A DNA stretch of 64,000 nt from an uncultured Dongia sp. (lineage in GTDB: Bacteria; Pseudomonadota; Alphaproteobacteria; Dongiales; Dongiaceae), in the NCBI RefSeq assembly GCF_936916975.1, contig NZ_CAKZGO010000003.1, positions 1-64,000 of the forward strand, in the 5' to 3' direction. Position 1 is the stretch's first letter. Every line of letters starts with the position of its first letter. The translations under genes and the position numbers were made by a program. The notes under the pieces are model-generated. The model saw only the letters and a list, made by a program, of their open reading frames with translations. It searched no databases and was not told the origin of the DNA. This document shows, one piece after another, positions 1-8,403 of the stretch.

Positions 1-135
1 CCCCCCCGCGTGCCCCCGTGTGGGGCGTCGTCCTCTCCCCTCCCCCGCTGGCGGGGGGGGGCGCCCCCCCCCCCCGCGCCCCGCCCCGCCCGGCGCCCCC
101 CCCCTCTCCCCCCCCGGCCCGCCCCCCGACTTTAG
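1..135. other. Low-complexity C/G runs at the window edge
   Basis: These bases are almost entirely runs of C and G with very few A or T. Composition changes abruptly to normal coding sequence at about position 130, just past the end of the solute-binding protein gene. No frame here reads like a protein. Real genomic DNA of this kind would be exceptional, so I read it as a low-quality read end or assembly artefact at a contig terminus. Confidence 0.75.
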
Positions 136-149
136 ATCCTGGCATCGCA

Positions 150-1478
150 TCACTTGATATAGCCGGCGCGGGTCATTTCACGCTCGACTGCAGCCTGTGC
201 TGCGGCAAGCGCCTCGTCGACTGTCATGTTGCCGGAGAGGGCAGCGGCGAACTGCTGACCCACGGCTGTGCCAAGGCCCTGGAATTCAGGGATGGCGGCG
301 TATTGCACGCCGACATAGGGCACCGGCTTCACGGTCGGCTTGTCCGGATCGGCCGAGTTGATCGAGTCGATCGTCGGCTTGGCAAACGGGGCAGCCTTCA
401 GATATTCCGGGTTGCTGTAGAGCGAGGTGCGGGTGCCCGGCGGTACGTTCGCCCAGCCTTCCTTGGAAGCGACGAGCTCGGTATAGGCCTTGCTGGTTGC
501 CCAGGCGATGAACTTCTCCGCCGCTTCGACCTTCTGCGAGCCAGCCGGAATGGCGAGGCTCCAGGCCCACAGCCAGTTGGCGTTCTTGCCGAGGCCCTTA
601 TTGGGCGCCAGCGCGAAGCCGACCTTGTCGGCAACCTTGGATTCCTTCGGGTTGGTCACGAAGGAAGCAGCCACCGTGGCATCGATCCACATGCCGCATT
701 TGCCGGCGTTGAACAGCGCGAGGTTTTCGTTGAAGCCGTTGGAGCTGGCACCCGGAGGACCGGATTCATTCATCAGATTGACGTAGGTCGTGAGCGTGTC
801 TTTCCATTCCGGGCTGTCGAACTGCGGATGCCACTGCTCGTCGAACCAGCGCGCGCCGAAGGAGTTCGACATGGCGGTCAGGAACGCCATGTTCTCGCCC
901 CAGCCGGCCTTGCCACGCAGGCACACGCCATAGGTTTCGGTCGATTTGTCGGTCATCTTCTTCGCCGCATCGACGATGAAGTCCCAGGTGGGCGCATCCG
1001 GCATCTTGAGGCCGGCCTTTTCCATGAGGTCGGTGCGGTACATGACCATCGAGCTCTCGCCGTAGAACGGTGCGGCATAGAGCTTGCCGTCGACCGAGAG
1101 GGCGGCGCGGATCTTGGGCAGCAGATCGTCGACGTCATAATCGGGCCCTAGATTGTCGAGCGGCACCAGCCATTCCTTGCCGGCCCAGATCGGCACTTCA
1201 TAGGTGCCGATGGTCAGCACGTCGAACTGGCCGCCCTTGGTCGCGATATCGGTCGTGACCTTCTGGCGGAGCACGTTCTCCTCCAGCGTCACCCATTTCA
1301 CGGAGATGTCGGGATTGGCCTTGGTGAATTCATCGGTCAGACCCTGCATGCGGATCATGTCGCCGTTGTTCACGGTGGCGATGGTGAGCGTGGTGTCGGC
1401 AAAGGCCGTGCTGGTCGCTACCAGCGAGGCGGCACCCATCAGGGCGCCCAGAATCATTTTCTTAGGCAGCTTGTTCAT
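150..1478 (-). CDS. Polyol (sorbitol/mannitol-type) ABC transporter substrate-binding protein
   Basis: A 442-residue periplasmic family 1 extracellular solute-binding protein, the usual length for SmoE/MtlE-like sorbitol/mannitol receptors. Residues 1-27 are a Sec signal peptide (basic KLPKK, hydrophobic core, cut near AFA). The mature part begins with the TLTIATVNNGDM strand typical of the family. The ATG follows a GGAGG site 8 nt upstream. It is the third gene of a leftward group after the HAD phosphatase and SorC regulator, the order seen in alphaproteobacterial smo operons. The permease, ATPase and dehydrogenase genes that should follow are missing because the window ends. An operator-like pair lies 25-57 bp upstream of the start. 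Polyol specificity is inferred from similarity and neighbours. Confidence 0.85.
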   Translation of the reverse strand: MNKLPKKMILGALMGAASLVATSTAFADTTLTIATVNNGDMIRMQGLTDEFTKANPDISVKWVTLEENVLRQKVTTDIATKGGQFDVLTIGTYEVPIWAGKEWLVPLDNLGPDYDVDDLLPKIRAALSVDGKLYAAPFYGESSMVMYRTDLMEKAGLKMPDAPTWDFIVDAAKKMTDKSTETYGVCLRGKAGWGENMAFLTAMSNSFGARWFDEQWHPQFDSPEWKDTLTTYVNLMNESGPPGASSNGFNENLALFNAGKCGMWIDATVAASFVTNPKESKVADKVGFALAPNKGLGKNANWLWAWSLAIPAGSQKVEAAEKFIAWATSKAYTELVASKEGWANVPPGTRTSLYSNPEYLKAAPFAKPTIDSINSADPDKPTVKPVPYVGVQYAAIPEFQGLGTAVGQQFAAALSGNMTVDEALAAAQAAVEREMTRAGYIK

Positions 1479-1502
1479 TATGTATCCTCCCAGAGCCTAT
1501 CG

Positions 1503-1535
1503 TGAGCATTTGCCCCGATATTGAGCATACGCTCA
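1503..1535. promoter_or_regulatory. Tandem operator-like repeats upstream of the polyol-binding protein
   Basis: TGAGCATACGCTCA at 1522-1535 is a perfect inverted repeat (TGAGC, 4-nt spacer, GCTCA). A degenerate copy, TGAGCATTTGCCCC, starts exactly 19 bp earlier at 1503. The same motif pair with the same 19-bp step occurs upstream of the HAD gene at 3299-3331. The likely binder is the SorC-family regulator encoded between the two sites. That assignment is inferred from position and repetition. Confidence 0.6.
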
Positions 1536-1609
1536 CATCAAGACATGGCCTTGTCAATGCAGAATCGATTTTGCAGCGCAGCAAGCGGCGCTGTTTTCTG
1601 CGAACAGGC

Positions 1610-2563
1610 TTAACGCTGGAGGAGCTGCTTGGCGGTCGCTTCGTCGGTGATCAGGCCGTTGAGCAGGCGGCCCTTGAGGGCGGCGCGAATGGCCGTGATC
1701 TTGGCCGGCCCGAGGGCCGCCCCCACGGTCAGGGTCTGGGCCGGCACTCGGTGGGGCACCGATGTGACGCGGAGATTGCTGGCGCCCTCGATCACCCGTC
1801 CTTCGGCGTCGAAGGCATAGGCCGTGATCTCCCCCACCGCACCGAGGCGCATGAGTTCGAGGAGTTCTTCCCGGGTGATGAAGCCATCGACATGGAGCTG
1901 GGCGCCCTGGTCGATCTGGCCGATGCCGACCAGGCGCAGATCGGCATTCTCGGCGATGGTGCGCACGCGCGTGACGGCGGCGATGCGCAGCAATTGTTCG
2001 CGTTCCGCTTCCGAGGAGACGAAGACCGGCAAGGGCATCGGATAATGCCGCGCCTTGGTGAGGTCGGCCAGGCGCGCCACCGTATCGAAGAAGCTCGCCG
2101 AACCGTCGGGCGAGATGTTGCCGACCAGCGAGACGACCTGATGGTTGGGGCAATCCATGGGGGCGATCTGCTCGACCGCGGCGCGCATCACGCGGCCGGT
2201 ACCAATGGCGATGATGGTGGGTTTTTCCGCGCGCAGAGTCTGCTCCAGCAAGGCGGCGGCACGTTCAGCGAGACCAGCCACATTGCCGGGGTTTGCCGGA
2301 TCAGTCGGCGCCACTTCGCAATAGCGTAGATCGAACATATCCTTCAGGCGCTTTGCCAATTCCATGCACGCAGCGATAGGATGTTCCAGCCGGAACGTGA
2401 TCAGTCGTTCGGAAAGACACAGCGAAACCAAGCGTTGCGCCGTTGCGCGCGACACGCTCAGCTTCTTGGCGATCTCGTCCTGGGTGTGGCCGGCGATGTA
2501 ATACAGCCAACCTGCGCGAGCGGCATCGTCGAGACGTGATTTGTCATTGTCGCTGGCTGCCAT
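1610..2563 (-). CDS. SorC-family sugar-responsive transcriptional regulator
   Basis: A 317-residue DNA-binding regulator. The N-terminal helix-turn-helix (about residues 15-55, containing HTQDEIAKKLSVSRATAQRL) is followed by a SorC-type phosphosugar-binding domain with the IAIGTGRVMRA and VVSLVGN strands. Proteins of this family sense a sugar or polyol phosphate and control the adjacent transport operon. A TTG at 2575 overlaps the preceding gene. I chose the ATG at 2563 because it sits 4 nt past the stop of the HAD gene with AAGG just upstream, implying translational coupling. It lies between the HAD gene and the binding-protein gene on the same strand. The repeated operator motifs at 1503-1535 and 3299-3331 are probably its targets. 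Confidence 0.86.
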   Translation of the reverse strand: MAASDNDKSRLDDAARAGWLYYIAGHTQDEIAKKLSVSRATAQRLVSLCLSERLITFRLEHPIAACMELAKRLKDMFDLRYCEVAPTDPANPGNVAGLAERAAALLEQTLRAEKPTIIAIGTGRVMRAAVEQIAPMDCPNHQVVSLVGNISPDGSASFFDTVARLADLTKARHYPMPLPVFVSSEAEREQLLRIAAVTRVRTIAENADLRLVGIGQIDQGAQLHVDGFITREELLELMRLGAVGEITAYAFDAEGRVIEGASNLRVTSVPHRVPAQTLTVGAALGPAKITAIRAALKGRLLNGLITDEATAKQLLQR

Positions 2564-2567
2564 GGCC

Positions 2568-3245
2568 TTAGCCAACGCTCGGTTGCAGCGCCAGGGCCAG
2601 CTCGATGTCGATCATGCGCTGGAACACGCGATCGGCGCCGGCAGCGCGCAACAGCGCGTCGCCGTCGCGGCCTGCATAGTGGCTGCCACCGACAAACCCC
2701 CATACCGTCATGCCCGCGGCCTTTCCGGCTTCCACGCCACTGATACTATCCTCAATCACCAGGCTGCGCTGCGGCGCCGCTTTCATCCGGTCAGCCGCCA
2801 GCAGGAACAGATCCGGCGCCGGTTTTGCGTGCGTCACCAACCCGGCGGTAAAGACGCGCTCCTCGAAGTAGGGGGAAAGCCCTGCGAGATTCAAGGAAAA
2901 ATTGACCCGGTCGAGATCGCTGGAAGATGCCAGGCAATAGGCGCCGGGCAATCGCTGCAGCAGGTTCTCGACATCCGGGATGGCCAGCAGGTTCTCCTCG
3001 AACGCCGCCCGCATATGCTGGCGCAGCTCGTGCACGAAGGAGTCCGGCATCGTCCGCTGCAGCGTCGCCTGATAGTGGCGTGACACTTCGTCGATGCTGC
3101 GGCCGAGGAAACGCTGCATCACCGCGGCAACGTCCATTGCGATGCCGTGACGCGCCAGCTGCTGGTGCAGGCAGGTGCAGGCCAGCACCTCGCTGTCGAT
3201 CAGCACGCCGTCGCAGTCAAAAATAATGAGGTCGAAATCTGCCAT
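2568..3245 (-). CDS. HAD-superfamily phosphatase/phosphomutase-like hydrolase
   Basis: A 225-residue haloacid-dehalogenase-type enzyme of the beta-phosphoglucomutase/phosphatase group. Motif I is FDCDGVLIDSE near the N terminus, with both Asp residues. Motif II lies in YCLASSSD, motif III is the Lys in HAKPAPDLFLLA, and motif IV is VIEDSISGVEAG. The all-helical cap lies between motifs I and II. In smo-type operons such an enzyme precedes the regulator and may act on sugar or polyol phosphates; the substrate here is unknown. An ATG at 3263 is an alternative start; neither start has a clear ribosome-binding site. It ends 4 nt before the SorC start. The paired operator-like repeats at 3299-3331 lie upstream, so this is probably the first gene of the transcript. 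Confidence 0.83.
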   Translation of the reverse strand: MADFDLIIFDCDGVLIDSEVLACTCLHQQLARHGIAMDVAAVMQRFLGRSIDEVSRHYQATLQRTMPDSFVHELRQHMRAAFEENLLAIPDVENLLQRLPGAYCLASSSDLDRVNFSLNLAGLSPYFEERVFTAGLVTHAKPAPDLFLLAADRMKAAPQRSLVIEDSISGVEAGKAAGMTVWGFVGGSHYAGRDGDALLRAAGADRVFQRMIDIELALALQPSVG

Positions 3246-3298
3246 GGGGATGGTCAGTTCCATCAAAGAAAGGCTGGAGCGGCGCTGTGTCGATCATT

Positions 3299-3331
3299 AG
3301 AGCATACGCCCAATATATGAGCAATAACTCG
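3299..3331. promoter_or_regulatory. Tandem operator-like repeats upstream of the HAD gene
   Basis: AGAGCATACGCCCA at 3299-3312 matches 12 of 14 bases of the perfect site at 1522-1535. A weaker copy, TGAGCAATAACTCG, begins 19 bp later at 3318. The 19-bp step equals that of the other pair, so a regulator dimer binding twice on nearly the same face of the helix is plausible. SorC binding is an inference. Confidence 0.5.
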
Positions 3332-3361
3332 ACCGGCTGCCGGTGAGTCTCGAATGCCAGC

Positions 3362-4528
3362 CTACCAGCCGGTATAGACGTCGAGGCCGCGCTTGCGGAT
3401 CTGGCCCGCGACGACAACACGCTGGATTTCCGAGGTGCCTTCCCAGATGCGGTCGACACGGATGTCGCGGTAGAGGCGCTCGACCGGGTTTTCGCGCATA
3501 TAGCCGCGCCCGCCCAGTACCTGCAGCGCCTTGTCGATCACTCGCCCCGCCATCTCCGAGCAGTGAAGCTTCAAGGCACTGGCATGGGCGTGGATCGTCT
3601 TGCGGTCGGCGCCACGGTCAATTTCCCAGGCAACTCGATAGAGCATCGATTTCGCGGCGAACAGCTCTACCGCCATATCGGCCAGCATGAACTCGACACC
3701 CTGGAAGTCGCGGATCGGCCGGTTGAACTGATGACGGTTGGTCGCATAATCATTGGCGATTTCTGCGGCACGCGTCGCAGCACCCAAGGCGTGCGCGGAA
3801 ATCTGCAGCCGCGCTTCCACGAACCAATCCTTGGTCAGTTCCAGCCCTTGGCCCACCGCGCCCAGCATCTTGTCATCGCTGAGTTCGGTTTCCTCGAAGC
3901 GTAGCTCGGCATGATCGAACGCGAAGTTGTGCATGAATTTGGGCGAACGCAGATGCACCATGTTATTCACGGGTTTGTCGACCAGGAACAGGGTCGGCTT
4001 GTCGGGATCGTCGTCGACATGAGCGTGCACGATGATGAAATCGGCCGCGTTATAGGAGGTGACAAACCACTTCTCGCCGGAGAGATACCATTTGCCGCCC
4101 TTCTGGATGGCCTTGGTCTTCACACGGCGCGGATCGGAGCCGGCCTCCGGCTCGGTGATCGCGAAGCAGCCGCGGCGCTCGCCCTGGATCGAGGAGACGA
4201 GATACTCTTTCTTCTGTGCGGCGGTGCCGAATTTAAGACTGACCGGCGGTCGCCAGACGCAGCTCCACAGACCGTTGGTGACGCGGCCAAGCTGCTCCTC
4301 GATCACCGTCTGCTCGACCATGGTAAGGCCGAGGCCGCCATATTCCTTCGTGTGGTTGATCCCCGCCAGGCCCCAATCGCGCACTGCCTGCCGCACGGCG
4401 GCGCGGCGCTCCATCGGCAATTCGCCATGCTCATCAGTGATGATTTCGAGCGGCATCAGGACCTGCTCGCAGAAGGCGCGGCCCTTGGCTGCCAGCTCTT
4501 TTTCCCGGGGGCTGAGGTCGAGATCCAT
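3362..4528 (-). CDS. Acyl-CoA dehydrogenase
   Basis: A 388-residue FAD-dependent acyl-CoA dehydrogenase, full length for the family, catalysing alpha,beta-desaturation of an acyl-CoA. The three family regions are visible: N-terminal helical domain, middle beta domain (FAITEPEAGSDPRR, then WYLSGEKWFVTS), and C-terminal helical domain with QVLGGRGYMRENPVER. The presumed catalytic base is Glu363 in RIWEGTSEIQR. The acyl substrate cannot be read from the sequence. It lies 121 bp downstream of the galacturonate operon on the same strand and beside the polyol operon, without an obvious functional link to either. No electron-transfer flavoprotein or CoA ligase gene is nearby. The start ATG at 4528 is unambiguous. 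Confidence 0.9.
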   Translation of the reverse strand: MDLDLSPREKELAAKGRAFCEQVLMPLEIITDEHGELPMERRAAVRQAVRDWGLAGINHTKEYGGLGLTMVEQTVIEEQLGRVTNGLWSCVWRPPVSLKFGTAAQKKEYLVSSIQGERRGCFAITEPEAGSDPRRVKTKAIQKGGKWYLSGEKWFVTSYNAADFIIVHAHVDDDPDKPTLFLVDKPVNNMVHLRSPKFMHNFAFDHAELRFEETELSDDKMLGAVGQGLELTKDWFVEARLQISAHALGAATRAAEIANDYATNRHQFNRPIRDFQGVEFMLADMAVELFAAKSMLYRVAWEIDRGADRKTIHAHASALKLHCSEMAGRVIDKALQVLGGRGYMRENPVERLYRDIRVDRIWEGTSEIQRVVVAGQIRKRGLDVYTGW

Positions 4529-4580
4529 CGTCTTGCTCCATGCGATACCGGTACGAATGGCACGAAACTGCCAAACACAT

Positions 4581-4591
4581 CAGGTCACCTG
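4581..4591. promoter_or_regulatory. Short palindrome upstream of the acyl-CoA dehydrogenase
   Basis: CAGGTCACCTG is a perfect 11-bp palindrome centred in the 121-bp gap before the acyl-CoA dehydrogenase, 53-63 bp upstream of its ATG. It could be an operator, but a palindrome this short may be chance. Confidence 0.25.
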
Positions 4592-4649
4592 TAGCACCGC
4601 TATTTGACGTTTGTCCATTAAGCCCCGGGCAGTTGCATACCCTGAATGC

Positions 4650-5507
4650 TCAGGACGCCTTAAATCCATAGAGTTGGGCGGGATTGTCGACCAGGATCTT
4701 CCGCTGCACGGCCTCATCCGGGGCCCAATCCAGCAGCCGGTCGAGCATATGGGCGTCATCCGGATAGCCGATCTTTTCCGCCAAGGCATGCGGCCAGTTG
4801 CTGCCCCAGATCACACGGTCCGGCGCCGCCTGGGTGAGAATCCGCATCAAACGACCGACATCTTCGAAAGCCGGACCGCCCTCCTTCGAAAACTCATAGA
4901 AGCCGGCGATCTTGACCCAGCAGCGACCTGTTTCGACCAGGCGCAGCAGCGTCTTGAAGGCAGCGCTATCCGGAGCCACCGGCTCCATGAAGCGGCCGCA
5001 ATGGTCGATCACATAATTGATCGGCAGGCCGCGCAGCTGCGCCTCATGTTCCGGCAAGGTGCAGCCATCGAGCTGGACGATGGCGCTCCAGCCGAAGGGC
5101 TGAACCCGTGCCGTCATCTCGTCCATATGCTCCCAGGTGAGCGTCCCACCGAAGAGATTCATGAAGCGGATACCGACCGCGCCATCCCTGGTCAGCTGGT
5201 CCAATTCGACATCGTCGATGCCCGGCTTCACGACGACCACGCCGCGCGCCGCGTCGCCCAGCGCCTTGACACCTGCCATGGTTTGCCGGTTGTCGGCGCC
5301 ATAGGCATTGGGCTGCACCACGACAGCGCGGTCGATGCCGAGCCATTTCATGACCTGGCGATAATCCTCGACCGAGGCATCCGGCGGGTTGAGCGTATTG
5401 GGCAGCGCCGGATATTGCCGGCTGTAGAAATGCATATGCGTGTCGCAGGTCCCGGCCGGCGCCTTCAATCTGGGTGGCTTGCCGGTCAGCGTTCGTACCA
5501 AAGTCAT
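4650..5507 (-). CDS. gli: D-galactarolactone isomerase-like amidohydrolase (COG3618)
   Basis: A 285-residue TIM-barrel hydrolase of the amidohydrolase superfamily. The metal-binding HxH is in CDTHMHFY near residue 25. Other marks are VIDHCGRF and the terminal RVIWGSNWPHAL strand with its conserved Asn and Trp. It closely recalls D-galactarolactone isomerase of Agrobacterium (Atu3138 type), which converts the 1,4-lactone to the 1,5-lactone of galactarate. The neighbours support this: it is the last gene of a leftward operon with udh, kdgD and an enolase-superfamily enzyme, starting 4 nt after the previous stop. Related 2-pyrone-4,6-dicarboxylate lactonases are the main alternative, but the context favours galactarolactone. 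Confidence 0.8.
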   Translation of the reverse strand: MTLVRTLTGKPPRLKAPAGTCDTHMHFYSRQYPALPNTLNPPDASVEDYRQVMKWLGIDRAVVVQPNAYGADNRQTMAGVKALGDAARGVVVVKPGIDDVELDQLTRDGAVGIRFMNLFGGTLTWEHMDEMTARVQPFGWSAIVQLDGCTLPEHEAQLRGLPINYVIDHCGRFMEPVAPDSAAFKTLLRLVETGRCWVKIAGFYEFSKEGGPAFEDVGRLMRILTQAAPDRVIWGSNWPHALAEKIGYPDDAHMLDRLLDWAPDEAVQRKILVDNPAQLYGFKAS

Positions 5508-5511
5508 CTGC

Positions 5512-6606
5512 TCAATCCGTCACGGTGAAATTCTGCAAGGCGGTGGGGTCCGGCTCGAAACCAAGGCCGGGTGCGTCGGGGATGGCAACCATGCCGTTCT
5601 GCGGCAGGGGATAGTCGCGGCCGACCCAGCTCCTGGGCTGGATATAAAGATGTTCCAGCATACCAAGCTCCGGCAGGAAGGCTGCCAGCTGCAGACTGGC
5701 CCACCAGCCGGGACCGGAGTACGGACAATGCGGCATCAGGACCTTGCCGGCGGCCTTGGTCATCTCCGCCACCTTGATGAATTCGAGGATGCCGCCGATC
5801 TTGGTGACGCTGGGCTGCACGAAGGTCACCGCGGGCACGATCCCTTTGAACTGGAAAGCGGTGCAGGCGTTCTCGCCGGTCGCCAGCGCCACGCCGAATT
5901 TCTTTTCCAGAACCGCCAGCGTCTCGAAATCCTCCGGCGGAAAGATCGGTTCTTCGACCCAATAGAGGTCGAGCGCCTTCATGCGCGGCAGCATGTCTTC
6001 ACATTGCGCGAGACTCCAATTGCAATTGACGTCGGTGGTGAGGCGCAAGTCCTTGCCGCCGGCATCGCGCGCCGCTGTGATCGTATCCAGGGCGATCTCA
6101 TGCAGCTTCACGTCGGTATAGCCGGCATGCAATGCCGTCTCAGTGACATGGGCCACCGGCAGAACTTCTCCATAGCGCACCAGGCTGGCATAGGCGGGCA
6201 CCGAAGCGCGCTTTCGGCCGCCCAGCAGCCGGGCGAGCGAAACACCTTCGCGCTTTGCGGCAATGTCCCACAGGGCCATCTCGATGCCGGACCAGGCAAA
6301 GATCGTAATGCCATAGCGTCCCTGGATATGAAGTTGCCGTTGCATTTCCCGGCTCAGCGCTGCGATATCACGGCAATCCTGGCCGATGAGGCGCGGCGTG
6401 AACATGTCACGCACGGCCGCGCGTGTCGCTGTGCGGCAGGCATAGGCGAAGCTTTCGCCCCAGCCGACGATGCCGTCATCCGTCTCGACCTTGACCAGCA
6501 GGGTATCGCGCTGCGTCCAGCCGCGCGGCTTGGTGCGTGGCCCGTCATAAAAATCATCGAACGGGATGTCGAGGAGGATGGTGTCGATGCGGGCGATCTT
6601 GCTCAT
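5512..6606 (-). CDS. Enolase-superfamily enzyme (mandelate racemase/muconate lactonizing group), candidate galactarolactone cycloisomerase
   Basis: A 364-residue capping-domain plus barrel protein. The metal ligands are visible as Asp192 (TTDVNCNW), Glu218 (YWVEEPIF) and Glu245 (ATGENACTA). Catalytic positions are atypical. The second barrel strand reads VKLHE (Lys167-x-His169 rather than Lys-x-Lys). The Asp of the His-Asp dyad is Ser266 (QPSVTKIGG), while the His partner is His293 (MPHCPYSG). Its place between udh and gli suggests it opens galactaro- or glucaro-lactone to a 3-deoxy-2-keto-hexarate, as Gci does in Agrobacterium. The active-site differences make a distinct reaction, such as an acid-sugar dehydratase, possible. 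Gene gaps are 2 nt upstream (to udh) and 4 nt downstream (to gli). Confidence 0.72.
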   Translation of the reverse strand: MSKIARIDTILLDIPFDDFYDGPRTKPRGWTQRDTLLVKVETDDGIVGWGESFAYACRTATRAAVRDMFTPRLIGQDCRDIAALSREMQRQLHIQGRYGITIFAWSGIEMALWDIAAKREGVSLARLLGGRKRASVPAYASLVRYGEVLPVAHVTETALHAGYTDVKLHEIALDTITAARDAGGKDLRLTTDVNCNWSLAQCEDMLPRMKALDLYWVEEPIFPPEDFETLAVLEKKFGVALATGENACTAFQFKGIVPAVTFVQPSVTKIGGILEFIKVAEMTKAAGKVLMPHCPYSGPGWWASLQLAAFLPELGMLEHLYIQPRSWVGRDYPLPQNGMVAIPDAPGLGFEPDPTALQNFTVTD

Positions 6607-6608
6607 GG

Positions 6609-7427
6609 TCAGTCTCGCTGCTTGAGACGCTCGAAATCCCCTTGGAAACCCTGCGAGCAGAACGGTCCGCCCTGGAAATAGTCGCCGACCGGATCTGCTG
6701 GTTTCGCAACCTGCCCTTCCAGTGCCATCTGAACGAAGTCCTCCGACTCACCGCTGGGCTTATAGCCATAGCGATAGGCATTGGCATTGTCCCACCAGCC
6801 GCGGACGTTGTCGGAAACGCCGTAGAAGATCTCATAATTGAGGTCGGGATGTTCGACACCGATCCGGATCAGCTGCACGAGGTCTTCGGGCTTCAGCCAG
6901 ATCGACAGATGTCGCAGGTCAAGCGCCTGTTCGTTGATATTGCCGATGCGCAGGCACAGCACGCGCAGGCCGAACTTATGGGCATAGAACGCCGCCAGCC
7001 CCTCGCCGAAGGTCTTGCTGACGCCATAGAGCGTATCCGGCAAGGCGGTGGCTTCAGTGTTGATGCGCTGGTCGCGCGGATAGAAGCCGACCACATGATT
7101 GCTGGAGGCGAACACCACGCGTTTCACGCCCTGGCGCCTGGCAGCTTCGAACAGATTATAGGTGCCGACGATGTTGGCGTTGAGGATGGTGTCCCATGGC
7201 CCTTCGACAGAGAAGGCACCGAAATGGATGATGGCATCCATGCCTTCCGCCATGCGCTCGACGGCGGCAGCGTCGGCAAGGTCGGCCGCGACAAATTCCT
7301 CGTCCGACCGCAGATCCGTTGGCGGCTGCAGATCGGACAAGCGAAGCTGCGGATAGTGCGCGGGGAGCAGCTTGCGCAGCCGTGTGCCGACACCGCCGCT
7401 GGCCCCGGTCAGGAGAACGCGTGTCAT
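6609..7427 (-). CDS. udh: Uronate dehydrogenase (NAD-dependent)
   Basis: A 272-residue extended short-chain dehydrogenase that oxidises D-galacturonate or D-glucuronate to the aldarolactone with NAD+. The N-terminal Rossmann motif is TGASGGVG (residues 7-14). The catalytic Tyr134-x3-Lys138 lies in YGVSK, and the Ser of VFASSNHVVGFY completes the triad. Length and sequence style match Agrobacterium Udh. I chose the ATG at 7427 because GAGGGGG sits 5 nt before it; the longer reading from 7454 would overlap kdgD. It lies between kdgD (13-nt gap) and the enolase-family gene (2-nt gap), as expected for the oxidative uronate pathway. Confidence 0.88.
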   Translation of the reverse strand: MTRVLLTGASGGVGTRLRKLLPAHYPQLRLSDLQPPTDLRSDEEFVAADLADAAAVERMAEGMDAIIHFGAFSVEGPWDTILNANIVGTYNLFEAARRQGVKRVVFASSNHVVGFYPRDQRINTEATALPDTLYGVSKTFGEGLAAFYAHKFGLRVLCLRIGNINEQALDLRHLSIWLKPEDLVQLIRIGVEHPDLNYEIFYGVSDNVRGWWDNANAYRYGYKPSGESEDFVQMALEGQVAKPADPVGDYFQGGPFCSQGFQGDFERLKQRD

Positions 7428-7440
7428 GACATCCCCCTCG

Positions 7441-8352
7441 TTATTGCGGCCCAAGCTTGTCGATCAGCACCTTCAGGGCAGCGCGCTCCTCGGCATTGCA
7501 ATCGACCAATGGCGTCCGCACGGGGCCGGCCGAACGGCCGACAAGATCGGCGCCGGCCTTGACGATGCTGACGGCATAGCCAGCGCGTTTGTTGCGGATC
7601 GCCGCATAGGGCATGAAGAACGTGTCGAGCAGATGGTTGACGGTCGCCACGTCGGCGTCGGTCACCGCACGGTAGAAGTCCATCGCCATCTTGGGCACGA
7701 AATTGAACACCGCCGAGGAATAGACCGGCACACCCATCGCCTTGTAGGGCGAGGCGAAGAACTCGGCCGTGGGCAGGCCGCCGAGATAGGCGAAGCGATT
7801 GCCCATGCGCCGGCGCACCGAGACCATCAGTTCCAGATCGCCGATACCGTCCTTGAAGCCGATAAGATTCGGACAGACAGCCGCAAGCTTTTCCAGTGCA
7901 TCGGGACCGAGGCGGCAAACGTTGCGATTGTAGACGATGACGCCGATTTTGACCGCGGCACAGATCGCCGCCACATGGCGCGAAATGCCTTCGGAATCAG
8001 CCTCGACCAGATAATGCGGCAGTACCAGTAGGCCCGCGGCTCCGGCCTTCTCCGCTTCGCGCGCATAGGCGATGGCTTGGCGCGTGCCGAAACCGACACC
8101 CGCGATGATCGGGACCTGGCCCTTGCAGGTCTCGACCGCCGTGCGGATGACGGTCGGATATTCGTCGGGGGCAAGCGAGAACAGCTCGCCCGTGCCACCC
8201 GCCGCGAATAAAGCGGTGGCGCCATAGGGCATCAGCCATTCCAGGCGCTTGCGGTAGCCCTTGGGCTCGAATTCACCCGCGCTATCAAAATCCGTCACCG
8301 GAAAGGACAACAGGCCGGCGCCGAGGATCGATTTCAGTTCTTCTGGACGCAT
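7441..8352 (-). CDS. kdgD: 5-dehydro-4-deoxy-D-glucarate dehydratase (decarboxylating)
   Basis: A 303-residue class I aldolase-type enzyme of the DapA superfamily that converts 3-deoxy-2-keto-hexarate to 2-oxoglutarate semialdehyde, CO2 and water. Lys167 in IGFKDGIG is the Schiff-base residue, Tyr141 in VIVYNRNV is the conserved tyrosine, and GGTGEL is the carboxylate-binding loop. I chose the ATG at 8352 (MRPEELKS) because AAGGA lies 6 nt upstream and the resulting 303 residues equal the usual KdgD length; an in-frame ATG lies 3 nt earlier. It is the first catabolic gene after the FadR-type regulator. The next enzyme, 2-oxoglutarate semialdehyde dehydrogenase, is absent from this cluster. 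Confidence 0.9.
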   Translation of the reverse strand: MRPEELKSILGAGLLSFPVTDFDSAGEFEPKGYRKRLEWLMPYGATALFAAGGTGELFSLAPDEYPTVIRTAVETCKGQVPIIAGVGFGTRQAIAYAREAEKAGAAGLLVLPHYLVEADSEGISRHVAAICAAVKIGVIVYNRNVCRLGPDALEKLAAVCPNLIGFKDGIGDLELMVSVRRRMGNRFAYLGGLPTAEFFASPYKAMGVPVYSSAVFNFVPKMAMDFYRAVTDADVATVNHLLDTFFMPYAAIRNKRAGYAVSIVKAGADLVGRSAGPVRTPLVDCNAEERAALKVLIDKLGPQ

Positions 8353-8403
8353 CATTCTTCCTTCACCCGATGAGTATTTTCTGGCGTTGCCGGTACATGG
8401 CAA

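Noticed and set aside
18-1151. Long rightward open frame opposite the polyol-binding protein
   Set aside because: It begins in the low-complexity edge and mirrors the third-position pattern of the real leftward gene; composition is Arg/Gly/His-rich with no family.
5440-7562. Two long rightward open frames opposite the uronate genes
   Set aside because: Antisense shadows of highly GC-rich coding sequence. The leftward frames carry clear family motifs; these do not.
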